DNA of 61,319 bases from an uncultured Hyphomicrobiales bacterium (GCA_903825465.1 CAIKAR010000046.1:1-61319), one strand, 5' to 3'; counted from the first letter of the stretch, positions 51,240 through 61,319 are shown. Notes: generated by a model not told the origin, from the sequence alone. Made by a program: numbers and translations.

Positions 51240-53720
51240 TCACGTCCCTCGTGGCTTCGCCCGCGCCGTTGGCGCGGCGGCGGCGGGATCGTCGGGCCAG
51301 ACGTGGCGAGGGTAGCGCCCCTTCATCTCGCTTTTCACTTCGGCCCACGAACCCCTCCAGAAACCCGGGAGGTCGCGGGTGATCTGGATCGCCCGGTGAG
51401 CGGGAGACAACAAGTGCAGGGTCAGCGGCACCCGCCCGCCGGCGATGGCGGGGTGGGTCGACAGGCCGAACAATTCCTGCACGCGTATCGCCAGCGATGG
51501 ATCTGTGTCCGAAGTGAAATCCACTGCGATATCGTTGCCTGTTGGCGCGCGGAAATGCGTGGGGGCCTCCACCGCCAACCGCTGCCGCGATTCCCATGGC
51601 AAAAACGCCATCAAAGCCTCTCCGAATTCGTCGGCGGAAATGTCCGAAAGCGCTGTTTTTTCATGGAGATAGGGCGCGAGCCAGTCGTTCACGCCAGCCG
51701 TCAGCGCGGCGTCCGAAAGATCGGGCCATTCCGAGCCCTCCGCCGCGCCAACTACACCGCCAACTCGGCGCAGGAACATCACGCGGTCGCGCCACTGCGT
51801 CAAAGTCTTGGTCCACGGCAAGCGGGAAATCCCAATCGTTGCAATGCCTTGCGCGAGAACTACCGCGCTGTCGGCGCCCGGTGTAGTCCGCAGTGTAGTC
51901 GCCGTCAGCGTTATCGCGCCCAGCCGGTGGATCCCCCGCGTCCGCAATGACGCCGACGCCGTGTCGAAAACCTTCTCCTCGCGGCTTTCGATGGCGTCGC
52001 CAGCCGCCGCCTCGACCTCGGCCAAAGTCATTGGCGCGGCCGCGAGAACGCGTTGCGCCGCCGCCCTCCCGGCGGTTTCCGCGATGACGAGAAACGGCTC
52101 TCGCGCAAGCCTTTCATAGGCCTCCATCGCCGCGGCGCGGCCGTTCGCCATCAGGAATTCGCCAGGTTTGCCGCGGGCTTTCGCGATTCTGTCGGGATAG
52201 GCGAGCGCGATGAGAGCGCCTGGGCTCGCGCCTTCGCCGGGTTTTGACGGACACAGGGCGGCCCAGCCACGGGCCATCCTCCGCGCCTCCTCGCTCCTTG
52301 GGGAGCGCTCTCTCCCAAGCCTTTCCACGCGCTCGGACAAGTCGATCGCGTCACCGCCCAAGCCGCGTTCCACAAGGACAACCGCGAGCGCCGCCGCCTC
52401 CTCGGCGGCCCCGAGGCGGCCCGCTTCGACCACCATGCGCGCCAACCGCGGCGGCAACGGCAGCGCGCGAATGGCCTTTCCCACCTCGGTGATCGCGCCC
52501 TCCCGGTCGAGCACTCCCAGGCGTTCGAGCAGCGCGCGGGCTTCCTTGATCGCGGGCGCTGGCGGCGGGTCCAGCCAAGCGAGCGATTTCGGATCGCGCG
52601 CTCCCCAGGCGGCGAGATCGAGCAATAGTCTAGAGAGGTCGGCGGCGAGAATTTCCGGTGTCGCATAGGCGTCCAGCGCGCCCGTCGCGGCCTCTTCCCA
52701 CAGGCGGTAGCAAACGCCCGGTTCGACACGGCCGGCGCGGCCCCGGCGCTGGTCCGCGGCGGCGCGGGAAACGCGCAGGGTTTCGAGCCGTGTCAAACCG
52801 ATATCCGGCTCGTAGCGCGGCGCGCGGACGAAGCCGCTGTCGATCACAACGCGCACGCCCTCGATCGTCAGCGAGGTCTCCGCGATTGATGTCGCCAGCA
52901 CGATTTTGCGTCGTCCTTTCGCCGCCGGCGACACCGCGAGATCCTGCGCGCGCCGGTCCATGGCGCCGAAGAGCGGCGCGATGTCGATGGTTTCGTTGGA
53001 AACGCGTTCGCGCAGCCGTTCAGCGACGCGCAGAATCTCGCCCTGACCGGGCAAAAACACCAGCAATGACCCCGTTTCCGCGCGCAGCGCCGTCATGATC
53101 GCCTTGACAACCTCGTCGTCGACCCGGGCGCGGGAATCGCGGCGAATGTACCGCGTCTCGACGGGGAAGGCGCGGCCGAGCGATTCAACAACGGGAGCGC
53201 CGCCCATCAACGCCGCCACGCGCGCTCCGTCGAGGGTCGCCGACATCACAAGCACGCGCAAATCCTCGCGCAGACCCGCCTGCGCGTCCAGCGCCAGCGC
53301 GAGGCCCAGATCGGCGTCGAGCGAGCGCTCGTGAAACTCGTCGAAGAACACCGCGGCGACGCCCTCCAGCGAGGGATCGTCGAGAATCATGCGAGCGAAC
53401 ACGCCTTCGGTCACGACCTCGATCCGCGTTTTTTTGGATGTCCGCGATTCCATGCGCACGCGCAGGCCCACCGTGTCGCCGACTTGTTCGCCCAGTGTGT
53501 CGGCCATGCGCGCGGCGGCGGCGCGGGCCGCGAGACGGCGCGGCTCCAGCACGATCAGCTTTCCGCCTCGGGCCCAGTCCTCGCCCAGCAGCGCGAGCGG
53601 AACGCGCGTCGTTTTGCCGGCTCCCGGCGGCGCGACCAACACGGCGCGCGGCGTTTTGGCGAGCGCCGCCGTCAATTCGTCCAGCGCGTCGTCGATGGGC
53701 AGCGGGAAACGGAAGTTCAT
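51240..53720 (-). CDS. hrpB: ATP-dependent helicase HrpB
   Basis: DEAH-box helicase-like protein of 826 aa, the usual HrpB length. Motifs: I VAPPGAGKTTRVPLALL, Ia EPRRLAARAAA, II DEFHERSLDADLGLAL (DEFH variant typical of HrpB), III MSATLDG, V VLATSIAETSLTIEGV, VI QRRGRAGRVEPGVCYRL. HrpB-specific C-terminal region (WRDRVMFLRR, ALMAFLPWESRQRLAVEAPT, LTLHLLSPAHRAIQITRDLP). RNA or DNA substrate unclear. ATG at 53720 fits the family N-terminus; the extension to 53906 is rejected. Confidence 0.95.
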   Translation of the reverse strand: MNFRFPLPIDDALDELTAALAKTPRAVLVAPPGAGKTTRVPLALLGEDWARGGKLIVLEPRRLAARAAAARMADTLGEQVGDTVGLRVRMESRTSKKTRIEVVTEGVFARMILDDPSLEGVAAVFFDEFHERSLDADLGLALALDAQAGLREDLRVLVMSATLDGARVAALMGGAPVVESLGRAFPVETRYIRRDSRARVDDEVVKAIMTALRAETGSLLVFLPGQGEILRVAERLRERVSNETIDIAPLFGAMDRRAQDLAVSPAAKGRRKIVLATSIAETSLTIEGVRVVIDSGFVRAPRYEPDIGLTRLETLRVSRAAADQRRGRAGRVEPGVCYRLWEEAATGALDAYATPEILAADLSRLLLDLAAWGARDPKSLAWLDPPPAPAIKEARALLERLGVLDREGAITEVGKAIRALPLPPRLARMVVEAGRLGAAEEAAALAVVLVERGLGGDAIDLSERVERLGRERSPRSEEARRMARGWAALCPSKPGEGASPGALIALAYPDRIAKARGKPGEFLMANGRAAAMEAYERLAREPFLVIAETAGRAAAQRVLAAAPMTLAEVEAAAGDAIESREEKVFDTASASLRTRGIHRLGAITLTATTLRTTPGADSAVVLAQGIATIGISRLPWTKTLTQWRDRVMFLRRVGGVVGAAEGSEWPDLSDAALTAGVNDWLAPYLHEKTALSDISADEFGEALMAFLPWESRQRLAVEAPTHFRAPTGNDIAVDFTSDTDPSLAIRVQELFGLSTHPAIAGGRVPLTLHLLSPAHRAIQITRDLPGFWRGSWAEVKSEMKGRYPRHVWPDDPAAAAPTARAKPRGT

Positions 53721-53775
53721 CGCGTCGATATGCAGCCCCAAGCGCTGGCGCGCAATGGCGGCTAAGTCGACGCCA

Positions 53776-53804
53776 TTGTCTTTGCGGCCGCTCGCTGATA
53801 TGGA
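53776..53804 (+). promoter_or_regulatory. possible rpsA promoter
   Basis: TTGTCT (53776-53781), 17 bp, TATGGA (53799-53804), in the 224-bp gap between hrpB and rpsA. Pattern match by eye only. Confidence 0.3.
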
Positions 53805-53944
53805 GCGCGCGCAGTTCCTGTTCTCCGGCCCGGCGCCGGCCCGCCCATGGCGGAGGTCGCGCGGCAACGCGCGGCGGCGGCGAAGAGGAACATCCTTTAA
53901 CACCAACCCGCCGGCGCACGCCCCAAGGGCCTTCAGGAGAATTT

Positions 53945-55678
<1,734 letters not shown>

Positions 55679-55709
55679 TCTCGAAGGGCGATGCTTCGCG
55701 AAGTTCGGG

Positions 55710-55736
55710 GGGCCCGCGCGCGCGCGGGCCCTTTTT
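55710..55736 (+). terminator. rho-independent terminator after rpsA
   Basis: A perfect 22-bp GC palindrome (GGGCCCGCGCG / CGCGCGGGCCC, 55710-55731) is followed directly by TTTTT (55732-55736). It starts 31 bp after the rpsA stop. Confidence 0.9.
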
Positions 55737-55823
55737 CATGGCGCGGCGTTTAGTTGTCCGCGCGGACTTTCCCATGGACCGCTATTCGCTATGATGGCGC
55801 GCCGGGCAAAACACGAGACGCGA

Positions 55824-56801
55824 ATGACAAGCCAATCCAATGTCGCCGATTATCTCGTTGACAGACGCGGGCTGCGCCGCAAACTGACGTTCTGGAGGGT
55901 GTTGGCGGCTCTCGCCGTCGTCGCAGCGCTAGCGGTTGGCGGCTGGCGCCTTTTTGGCGATGGCCAGGTGGCGGTGGGCGCGCCGCATATAGCGCGGGTT
56001 TCCATCGAAGGCGTCATCGACGGCGATCGCGACACGATCAAGCTGCTCGACGACGTCGGAAAGTCGAAGGCGGCCGCGGTTCTATTGACAATAGAAAGTC
56101 CGGGCGGGACGACGACCGGATCCGAGGTGCTCTACGAGGGCATTCGTCAACTTGCCGCGAAAAAACCCGTCGTCGCGGTTGTCGGCAACATGGCCGCGTC
56201 GGGCGCCTATATCGCCGCCATAGGCGCGGACCATATTTTCGCCCACGGAAACTCGCTGGTTGGTTCGATAGGCGTGCTGTTCGCTTTTCCCAATTTTTCG
56301 AAACTGATGAACACGGTCGGCGTCGAATACGAGACGGTCAAATCGGCGCCGCTCAAAGCCTCTCCGAACGGAATGGAACCAACCACGCCGGAGGCGCGCG
56401 CCGCCTTGTCGGGGCTGGTCGCCGATTCCTTTGAATGGTTCAAGGGCCTCGTGCGCGACCGCCGTGGCATGAGCGACGCCGAACTCGCGGCGGTTGACGA
56501 TGGCCGCGTGTTCAGCGGCCGTCAGGCTATGCCGCTCAAACTTATCGACGGCATTGGCGGCGAAAAAGAAGCTATTGCCTGGCTTGTTGAAGACAAAGGC
56601 GTCGCTAAGGATCTCCCGGTGCGCGACTGGCGGCGGGGACGCGCGCTGGAACGTTTGGGCATTCTCGGAATGGCCGCGCGGCTGGCGACCTCGGCGGGCT
56701 TTCCGGGAGCTGAGAAACTAGGCGCGTGGTTGGAAAACACCGCAAACTATCACAGCGTTGATGGACTGATGGCGATATGGCCGCTTCCCTTCGCGCGGTA
56801 A
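55824..56801 (+). CDS. sppA: signal peptide peptidase SppA, S49 family
   Basis: Membrane-anchored Ser-Lys protease that digests cleaved signal peptides; 325 aa, the short single-domain form. One transmembrane helix at about 25-48 (FWRVLAALAVVAALAVGGW). ESPGGTTTGSEVLYE, VVGNMAASGAYIAAIGADH with the catalytic Ser, and VKSAPLKASP with the catalytic Lys. GSIGVLFAFPNFSKLM is also typical. ATG at 55824; 55791 is a possible earlier start. It lies between rpsA and ihfB. Confidence 0.93.
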   Translation: MTSQSNVADYLVDRRGLRRKLTFWRVLAALAVVAALAVGGWRLFGDGQVAVGAPHIARVSIEGVIDGDRDTIKLLDDVGKSKAAAVLLTIESPGGTTTGSEVLYEGIRQLAAKKPVVAVVGNMAASGAYIAAIGADHIFAHGNSLVGSIGVLFAFPNFSKLMNTVGVEYETVKSAPLKASPNGMEPTTPEARAALSGLVADSFEWFKGLVRDRRGMSDAELAAVDDGRVFSGRQAMPLKLIDGIGGEKEAIAWLVEDKGVAKDLPVRDWRRGRALERLGILGMAARLATSAGFPGAEKLGAWLENTANYHSVDGLMAIWPLPFAR

Positions 56802-56855
56802 ATTGATCTAACTTGCGTCACATGACAGCGGTGGCCATTGCGGGATTCTTATTAA

Positions 56856-57140
56856 ATGATCAAATCTGAGCTTGTTCAAGGCATTTCCGAGCGAAATCCG
56901 CATCTTTATCTGCGCGATGTCGAGAAAATCGTCAACGCCATCCTTGAGGAAATCTCACAGGCGCTGACCAACGGCGACCGCGTGGAATTGCGCGGTTTTG
57001 GCGCGTTTTCCATCAAGCGGCGCAACGCGCGTCTGGGTCGAAATCCGCGGACCGGGGCGAAAGTCCAGGTCGATGAGAAATTCGTGCCGTTTTTCAAGGC
57101 CGGCAAAGAAATACGGGAACGACTCAACGGCGATTCCTGA
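56856..57140 (+). CDS. ihfB: integration host factor subunit beta
   Basis: DNA-bending protein of 94 aa, partner of Ihf[21 protein letters not shown], then a [20 protein letters not shown] region, [20 protein letters not shown], and the [20 protein letters not shown] arm with the intercalating Pro. Length and the RNPRTG segment mark the IHF-beta rather than the HU branch. It follows sppA by 54 bp, a conserved order. Confidence 0.95.
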   Translation: MIKSELVQGISERNPHLYLRDVEKIVNAILEEISQALTNGDRVELRGFGAFSIKRRNARLGRNPRTGAKVQVDEKFVPFFKAGKEIRERLNGDS

Positions 57141-57160
57141 ATTTCGAGCCGTTGGTTGCG

Positions 57161-57204
57161 GCCACAACAAATAGCCGGATTAGCCACAACAAATAGCCGG
57201 ATTA
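57161..57204 (+). repeat. perfect 22-bp tandem direct repeat
   Basis: GCCACAACAAATAGCCGGATTA occurs twice without a gap (57161-57182 and 57183-57204), between ihfB and the MmgE/PrpD gene. The second copy ends 12 bp before the ATG at 57217, just ahead of the GAGGG ribosome-binding site. Confidence 0.95.
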
Positions 57205-57216
57205 ATTGAGGGTAAA

Positions 57217-58566
57217 ATGGGATCGCTGACGCGGGAAATTGGCGCGTTTGTCGCGGGTCTGGGCTTCGACTCGGTGCCGGACGCCGGTTTGGCTGTTGTC
57301 CGCAACGGATTCGCCGATTTCACGGCCACCGTTTTGCTCGGACGCGGCGACGAGGTGACGCGAATCGTTCGCGACACCTTGGTTGGCGCTCACGAAAGCC
57401 CCGAATCCCGGCTGCTTTTCGGTGTCGAGCGAGTCTTGGGCCCCTCCGCAGCGCTCGTGAATGGCGTGGCGTCGCACGCGCAGGACTACGACGACGTTGG
57501 CCTGAGCGGCATTCAGCCGACCCATCCCTCGGCAAGCATCGCGCCGGCGGTTTTCGCCGAAGCGGAGGCGCTCGGCCGCGATGGAAAGGCCATGACAACG
57601 GCCTATGTCGCGGCTTTCGAAACCTGGGGCGAACTCGCCACCCGGATAAAAGACCCCATCCACGTCAAAGGATGGCATCCCACGGGGACTTTTGGCGCGA
57701 TCGCCGCCGCGGCCGCGGCCGCCAGCCTGCGCGGCCTTGACGGCGACGCGGCGGCGCGCGCCGTCGCCATCGCGGCTTCCCTGTCGGCGGGCGTGATCGC
57801 CAATTTTGGCTCGATGACCAAGCCGTTTCACGCCGGCCGGGCGGCGCAGAGCGGGGTTGTCGCGGCGCGACTGGCGCAAGCCGGCATGACGGCGGCGCCG
57901 GACGCCCTGGAATCGAATCTGGGCTTCCTGCGCGCCATCGCGCCAAAAGGCGAGGCGGACCTGACGAGTCCGGCGCAATTCGGAGCGCGCTGGTTCATCG
58001 AAAGCCATGGGCTCGGCTTCAAGCTGTTTCCCATGTGCTACGGCGCGCATCGGGCGCTCGACGGGATTTTCACGCTGCTGGCGCGAACGCCGTTTTCCGC
58101 CGACGAGGTCGAATCCATCGACGTCGAGCAAACACAGGCGCAATTTTCAAACCTTGTTCACACCGATCCCAGGAGCGCGCTCGACGCCAAGTTCTCGATG
58201 GAATTCGCCATGGCCTGCGCGGTTGTCGCGCGGCGCTGCACGCGGGCCGAATTCGATGAATCCTTCGTCAATCGGGCCGATGTTCGCGCGCTCATGGGCA
58301 AGGTGCGCCGACGCTTCAAGAACGGGCCCGACCGCGTCGGCGACGGGCTGGTCGCGACCTTGAAAGATGGCCGAAAACTCGATCAGCGCTTCACTTACCC
58401 GCTCGGCGACGCTCAAAGGCCCGCGCCGCCGGAGGCCTTGTGGACGAAATTCGCCGATTGCGTGTCTGGCGCGCTCGACGACGCGGGGGCGCGGTGGATG
58501 TTCGACATGCTCCAAAACGTCGAGAAATTGCGTTCGCCGGCGGATTTGCCCGTTGCCAGAGCGTGA
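57217..58566 (+). CDS. MmgE/PrpD family protein
   Basis: Member of the 2-methylcitrate dehydratase/cis-aconitate decarboxylase-like family, 449 aa. Blocks: LVNGVASHAQDYDDVGLSGI, QPTHPSASIAPAVFAEAEAL, YVAAFETWGELATRI, GWHPTGTFGAIAAAAAAASL, SLSAGVIANFGSMTKPFHAG, KLFPMCYGAHRALDG. Substrate unknown; there are no methylcitrate-cycle genes nearby. GAGGG is four bases upstream of the ATG. A perfect 22-bp tandem repeat occupies the leader. Confidence 0.9.
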   Translation: MGSLTREIGAFVAGLGFDSVPDAGLAVVRNGFADFTATVLLGRGDEVTRIVRDTLVGAHESPESRLLFGVERVLGPSAALVNGVASHAQDYDDVGLSGIQPTHPSASIAPAVFAEAEALGRDGKAMTTAYVAAFETWGELATRIKDPIHVKGWHPTGTFGAIAAAAAAASLRGLDGDAAARAVAIAASLSAGVIANFGSMTKPFHAGRAAQSGVVAARLAQAGMTAAPDALESNLGFLRAIAPKGEADLTSPAQFGARWFIESHGLGFKLFPMCYGAHRALDGIFTLLARTPFSADEVESIDVEQTQAQFSNLVHTDPRSALDAKFSMEFAMACAVVARRCTRAEFDESFVNRADVRALMGKVRRRFKNGPDRVGDGLVATLKDGRKLDQRFTYPLGDAQRPAPPEALWTKFADCVSGALDDAGARWMFDMLQNVEKLRSPADLPVARA

Positions 58567-58787
58567 ATCTCGAAGATAGCGAAAGCGCGGGGCCGCCGTG
58601 GCCGTGGGACATCGATCCCGGGAACCTACAGAGTAGGTGGGCGCCGTGTGTCCAAGTCCAGGGACAAGGCCAGGGACAGCTCCCTAGAGATCGATAAGGC
58701 CCCGGGTATACAAATCCACACGCGCCGGGCAGCTCCGCAAAGCCTATGTAGGGTGAAACCGGGCGCGGCGCCAGCGCGGAATTCCGC
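58567..58787. other. intergenic stretch without a gene
   Basis: Between the convergent MmgE/PrpD and xseB genes. I see no reading frame on either strand with protein character. The motif CCAGGGACA occurs twice (near 58659 and 58670), and AGGGA-CAGC-TCCCT could form a small hairpin. Confidence 0.4.
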
Positions 58788-59036
58788 CTATTCGACGTCG
58801 AGGGGCTCCACCCCTTTGGGCTTGCCGTCGGCGCCGAGCGAGATCTTTTCAATGCGGGCCTCGGCCGATTTCAGCAAGGCGTCGCAGTGCTTTTTGAGGG
58901 CTTCGCCGCGCTCGTAAAGTTTGATCGAGTCTTCGAGGCCGACCTGCCCCTTTTCGAGCCGGTCGACGATGGATTCGAGCTCGGCGAGCGCGGTTTCGAA
59001 GGGCATCGACGCCAGTTCGTTGTTCTTTTCCGCCAC
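58788..59036 (-). CDS. xseB: exodeoxyribonuclease VII small subunit
   Basis: Small subunit of exonuclease VII, which degrades single-stranded DNA from both ends; 82 aa, typical length. [56 protein letters not shown] give the coiled-coil XseB pattern. The large-subunit gene xseA is not in the window, which is common. Read toward the MmgE/PrpD gene. Confidence 0.95.
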   Translation of the reverse strand: MAEKNNELASMPFETALAELESIVDRLEKGQVGLEDSIKLYERGEALKKHCDALLKSAEARIEKISLGADGKPKGVEPLDVE

Positions 59037-59081
59037 GGCGGGCCCTTTCGGCTGAATTTCCAGCCGCCTATAGCACGAGGC

Positions 59082-59517
59082 CTAGCGAAATCTAAGGTTT
59101 CGAAATCCAAGGTTTGAAGCCGATTTCGCGAAAACGGCCTCGACGCCGGGGTCGAGCTGGCGTGCCAGTCGCAGGTCGGCGCTGGACCTGGCGCGGTCCT
59201 TCTCGCGCGCGAAGACGATGCCGCGGCCAAAGCGTGGATAAGCCTCGCTCGGCGCGATTTCCATCGCGGCGTTGCAGTCTGTCAGCGCCGCGTCGCGCTT
59301 GCCGCGGCGCCGGGCGGGAAGGCCGCGTTCGTTCAACGCCCAAAGGATTTCGGATTGAGCGCCACCGCGCGGTCGTGGTCGGCGGCGGCGGTGTCGAGGA
59401 GGCCATGTAGCGATCGAGCCCAGCCGATCCTCGCCGCTGGCCGCGCTGGAGCGGCCTGGGAGCCCCAGGAGCGGTGAGAAGGACTGTCGGCGGGGGAGAG
59501 CCAAGGAATTTTTTCAT
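59082..59517 (-). pseudogene. exported TPR-repeat protein, decayed by frameshifts
   Basis: Pieces of a small tetratricopeptide protein survive in two or three frames. An ATG at 59517 opens MKKFLGSPPPTVLLTAPGAP, like a signal peptide. LDTAAADHDRAVALNPKS lies in one frame, and after a shift near 59345 the next frame gives WALNERGLPARRRGKRDAAL, DCNAAMEIAPSEAYPRFGRG and ADLRLARQLDPGVEAVF. These fit TPR proteins common in Hyphomicrobiales. At least two frameshifts make the gene non-functional as read. Confidence 0.6.
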
Positions 59518-59967
59518 AGGCCTATACGGCCTCCGTTGCCGCGCAAATCGTTATATCGTTTTACGAGCAATTGGTGAGTATACAATCGGGAATTGTAAAT
59601 CGACCTTTCATAGCTCCAGCTTGACAGCTTGCGTTGGATAATTTCGCCCGAAAATATTCCCCCCAACGCCGCGTGTAGAATGGCGACATCCCCCGCCAAA
59701 TCCCGCAGTGGATTTGCGTGTTTCCCGCAGTGGATTTCCGCGGGGATGTTATTTTCCGCTGGAGATCCCCGCGGGAGTTGGCGGTGGATTCCGCGGGAGT
59801 TGGCCGTGGATCTCCGCGGCGAATTCAGCGTGGACGCCGCCTTGGCGATTGCGCCGCCCACCCCGGACGAACACCACGGATTCGGGAGAAACGAGAGGCG
59901 GGTCGGCGTGTTGCGAAGATCTGGCCAGCGTTCAACGCTCTCTTGGGGGCGGGGAGGCGGCGGCGCT
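59518..59967. other. 450-bp intergenic stretch: AT-rich patch plus repeats
   Basis: No credible gene. 59520-59640 is markedly AT-rich for this window and holds a TACAAT-CGGGA-ATTGTA inverted repeat (59581-59597). 59701-59812 holds short direct repeats with a 22-bp period. The short reading frames here have repetitive or arginine-rich translations that look like chance. Confidence 0.6.
59701..59812 (+). repeat. short direct repeats with 22-bp period
   Basis: TCCCGCAGTGGATTT at 59701-59715 and again at 59723-59737. CCGCGGGAGTTGGCGGTGGATT at 59769-59790 and a copy with two changes at 59791-59812. All share a GTGGATT core usually followed by CCGCGG. The unit at 59745-59768 is degenerate. Confidence 0.75.
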
Positions 59968-60561
59968 TCACTCCACTTTCGTCAGCGCGTCGCCGTTGGC
60001 CGCCCGCTGATACACCGCCGACACGCTGGCTTCCGCCGTGTTGTGGCCTTTGATTTTTTCCATGAACGCGGCCTTCGTCAGGCCCTTCGGCAGAGCGTCG
60101 GGCGCGAGGTCGAGGGCGACGACGTAAATGAGGAAATGATGCGCCTTGGCGCCGGGCTCGGCGCAGGGGCCGTGATAGGCGCCGTCGCGGCCGGAGTCGC
60201 CGGCGACGAAGCCTTCCTTGGCGCCGCGTGGCAGCGCCTTCGCCGTCGGCGCGACGCCGTAGGCGATCCAGTGATTGCCGCCGCGCCCGCTCGCCGCGTC
60301 GGGGTCGTCCATGAGCACGGCGAAGCTCTTCGTGTCGGCGGGCGCGCCCGACCACGCCACAGCGGGAGAGATGTTCTTGCCGCCGCAGGTCCACGGCCCG
60401 CGCGGGCTCTTGCCCTCCGACGCGTTGTCCGCGGTCAGAATGCCGTTGTCGGCGAAGTCGGGCGAGGACGCGCGGAAGAGGTCGGGATGGTCGACGGCGC
60501 GCGCGGCGCCCGCCGCGAGGCAGAGCGCCAAACCCGCCACAGCGATTGATTTCGCCCGCAT
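59968..60561 (-). CDS. YbhB/YbcL family (PEBP-like) exported protein
   Basis: Phosphatidylethanolamine-binding-protein-like fold, 197 aa. Signal peptide MRAKSIAVAGLALCLAAGAARA. Ligand-site motifs: CGGKNISPAVAWSGAPADTK, SFAVLMDDPDA, GGNHWIAYGVAP, GDSGRDGAYHGPCAEPGAK and HHFLIYVVALD. Periplasmic; role unknown although called Raf-kinase-inhibitor-like. GGGGAGG lies upstream of the ATG at 60561. It follows the ATP-grasp gene on the same strand after 22 bp, so cotranscription is possible. Confidence 0.9.
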   Translation of the reverse strand: MRAKSIAVAGLALCLAAGAARAVDHPDLFRASSPDFADNGILTADNASEGKSPRGPWTCGGKNISPAVAWSGAPADTKSFAVLMDDPDAASGRGGNHWIAYGVAPTAKALPRGAKEGFVAGDSGRDGAYHGPCAEPGAKAHHFLIYVVALDLAPDALPKGLTKAAFMEKIKGHNTAEASVSAVYQRAANGDALTKVE

Positions 60562-60583
60562 CGAAGCCTCCCCGTGTTGAAAC

Positions 60584-61319
60584 TCAGTTCGCGCCGCCGC
60601 GCAACACCACGAGCGCGTCCACCGCCGCGCCGCCTTTTGGCAGCAGCATGAAGGGGTTGACGTCGATCGATTCAATCACGTCGCCAAGGTCGCGCGCGAC
60701 GCGGCCCAAAGCCACCAGCGCGTCGCAAAACGCGTCGGCGTCGAGGGCTGGCGAGCCGCGGAAACCCGCGACGAGTTTCGCCGCGCGGGTTCTCTCCAAC
60801 AGGTCGCGCGCTTTTTCGCGGCTGATCGGCGGCGCGGCGAAGGCGACGTCGCGCACGAGTTCGAGCAGCACGCCGCCCGAACCCGCCATGACGACGCAGC
60901 CGGCCTCGGGATCCCTGTGCAAGCCCATGACCAGTTCGAGCCCGCCCTTGACCATCTCGCCGACGAGCATGCCTTCGAGCGCGCCTTTGAAACCATGGCT
61001 GGCGAGATTGGCCTCGATCTTCGACCAGGCGGCGGCGAGCGCGTTCGCGTCGGCGATGTTGAGAACGACCGCGCCGAATTCGGACTTGTGCGTCAACGTC
61101 GCCGACACCGCCTTCAACACCACGGGATAGCCGATGACGCCGGCGGCCTTCGCGGCTTCGGCTGGCGTTTTGGCGAGCGTCTCGCGCGCCACGGGGAAAT
61201 CATAGGCGCGCAACAACGCCTTCGACCGCGCCTCGTCGAGCGCGAAGGCGCCGGTCGCCGCCTTCGCCAGCGCGCGCAATTCGCCGGCGATGGCGGGCGC
61301 GGCGGCGGCCGCGGGCGCC
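60584..61319 (-). CDS. acyl-CoA synthetase (NDP-forming), ATP-grasp part, 5' end outside window
   Basis: C-terminal part of an acetate--CoA ligase (ADP-forming)-like protein, at least 244 codons. The upstream end leaves the window through an Ala/Pro linker (APAAAAAPAIAGE). ATP-grasp features: LLRAYDFPVARETLAKTPAE, AAGVIGYPVVLKAVSATLTH with the ATP-binding Lys, EMVKGGLELVMGLHRDPEAG, GSGGVLLELVRDVAFAAPPI, IESIDVNPFMLLPKGGAAVD with the metal-binding Asn. The CoA-binding domains would be encoded beyond 61319. Confidence 0.85.
   Translation of the reverse strand, partial: APAAAAAPAIAGELRALAKAATGAFALDEARSKALLRAYDFPVARETLAKTPAEAAKAAGVIGYPVVLKAVSATLTHKSEFGAVVLNIADANALAAAWSKIEANLASHGFKGALEGMLVGEMVKGGLELVMGLHRDPEAGCVVMAGSGGVLLELVRDVAFAAPPISREKARDLLERTRAAKLVAGFRGSPALDADAFCDALVALGRVARDLGDVIESIDVNPFMLLPKGGAAVDALVVLRGGAN

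Noticed and set aside
57161-57204. CRISPR array
   Set aside because: Two copies only, directly joined with no spacer, and no cas genes.
59701-59812. CRISPR array or replication-origin iterons
   Set aside because: Copies vary and lack spacers of even length, and there is no replication initiator or cas gene in the window.
59629-60549. A 306-codon plus-strand open frame across the repeat region
   Set aside because: Its second half is antisense to the PEBP-like gene and its first half translates the GTGGATT repeats; no protein character.

Overview
This is a high-GC window from the chromosome of an alphaproteobacterium, most likely of the order Hyphomicrobiales. The evidence is a NDUFA12-type complex I subunit next to DUF2155, a PdhS-like cell-cycle kinase with a CtrA-type box in front of it, two phasins, a bacterial homospermidine synthase close to the Blastochloris type, and the infA-maf-yacG and rpsA-sppA-ihfB gene orders. 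Gene density is high. No rRNA, tRNA, CRISPR array or insertion sequence was seen.

Left part (1-16.6 kb): housekeeping and small exported proteins (NDUFA12, DoxX, a lipoprotein, DUF2155, aat, a Tat-type amidohydrolase, TfoX-like, a DOPA-dioxygenase-like LigB protein, dgkA, class II DAHP synthase, and an exported double antibiotic-biosynthesis-monooxygenase (ABM) protein). Then come an enolase-superfamily enzyme with the relic of a solute-binding protein, an orphan xanthine-dehydrogenase-type molybdopterin subunit, the PdhS-like kinase and two phasins.

Middle (16.6-44.6 kb): a run of small catabolic modules. They are a six-gene operon (alpha/beta hydrolase, two cyclase-family hydrolases, cupin, a frameshifted SDR, 3-hydroxyacyl-CoA dehydrogenase); a Tat-exported amidohydrolase with an NMT1-type binding protein; hss; a second NMT1-type protein beside a 2-hydroxyacid dehydrogenase; an M20 hydrolase / CoA-transferase / TctC / thiolase-like / DUF35 operon; TctC with two enolase-superfamily enzymes; TctC with hydratase HpaH and aldolase HpaI; and a LigI-like lactonase with a UbiD decarboxylase. 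Nearly every module has exactly one periplasmic solute-binding protein, yet the window holds no transporter membrane subunit or ATPase and no recognisable catabolic regulator. infA-maf-yacG lies inside this stretch, and a UreE-like protein with a DUF3995 protein follows it.

Right part (44.6-61.3 kb): prolyl aminopeptidase, an orphan EutA, ETF-ubiquinone oxidoreductase, a second and third double-ABM protein (one with an in-frame amber stop), a decayed MNT-HEPN toxin-antitoxin pair, hrpB, rpsA-sppA-ihfB, an MmgE/PrpD protein behind a perfect 22-bp tandem repeat, xseB, a decayed TPR gene, a repeat-bearing intergenic stretch, a PEBP-like protein and the 3' part of an ATP-grasp acyl-CoA synthetase that leaves the window.

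Five loci are interrupted or decayed, which means either active gene loss or assembly errors. The most interesting items are the one-binding-protein-per-module layout, the thiolase-like/DUF35 pair that lacks the thiolase cysteine, the CtrA-type box at the kinase gene, the paired dyads upstream of the phasins, and the tandem exported double-ABM family.
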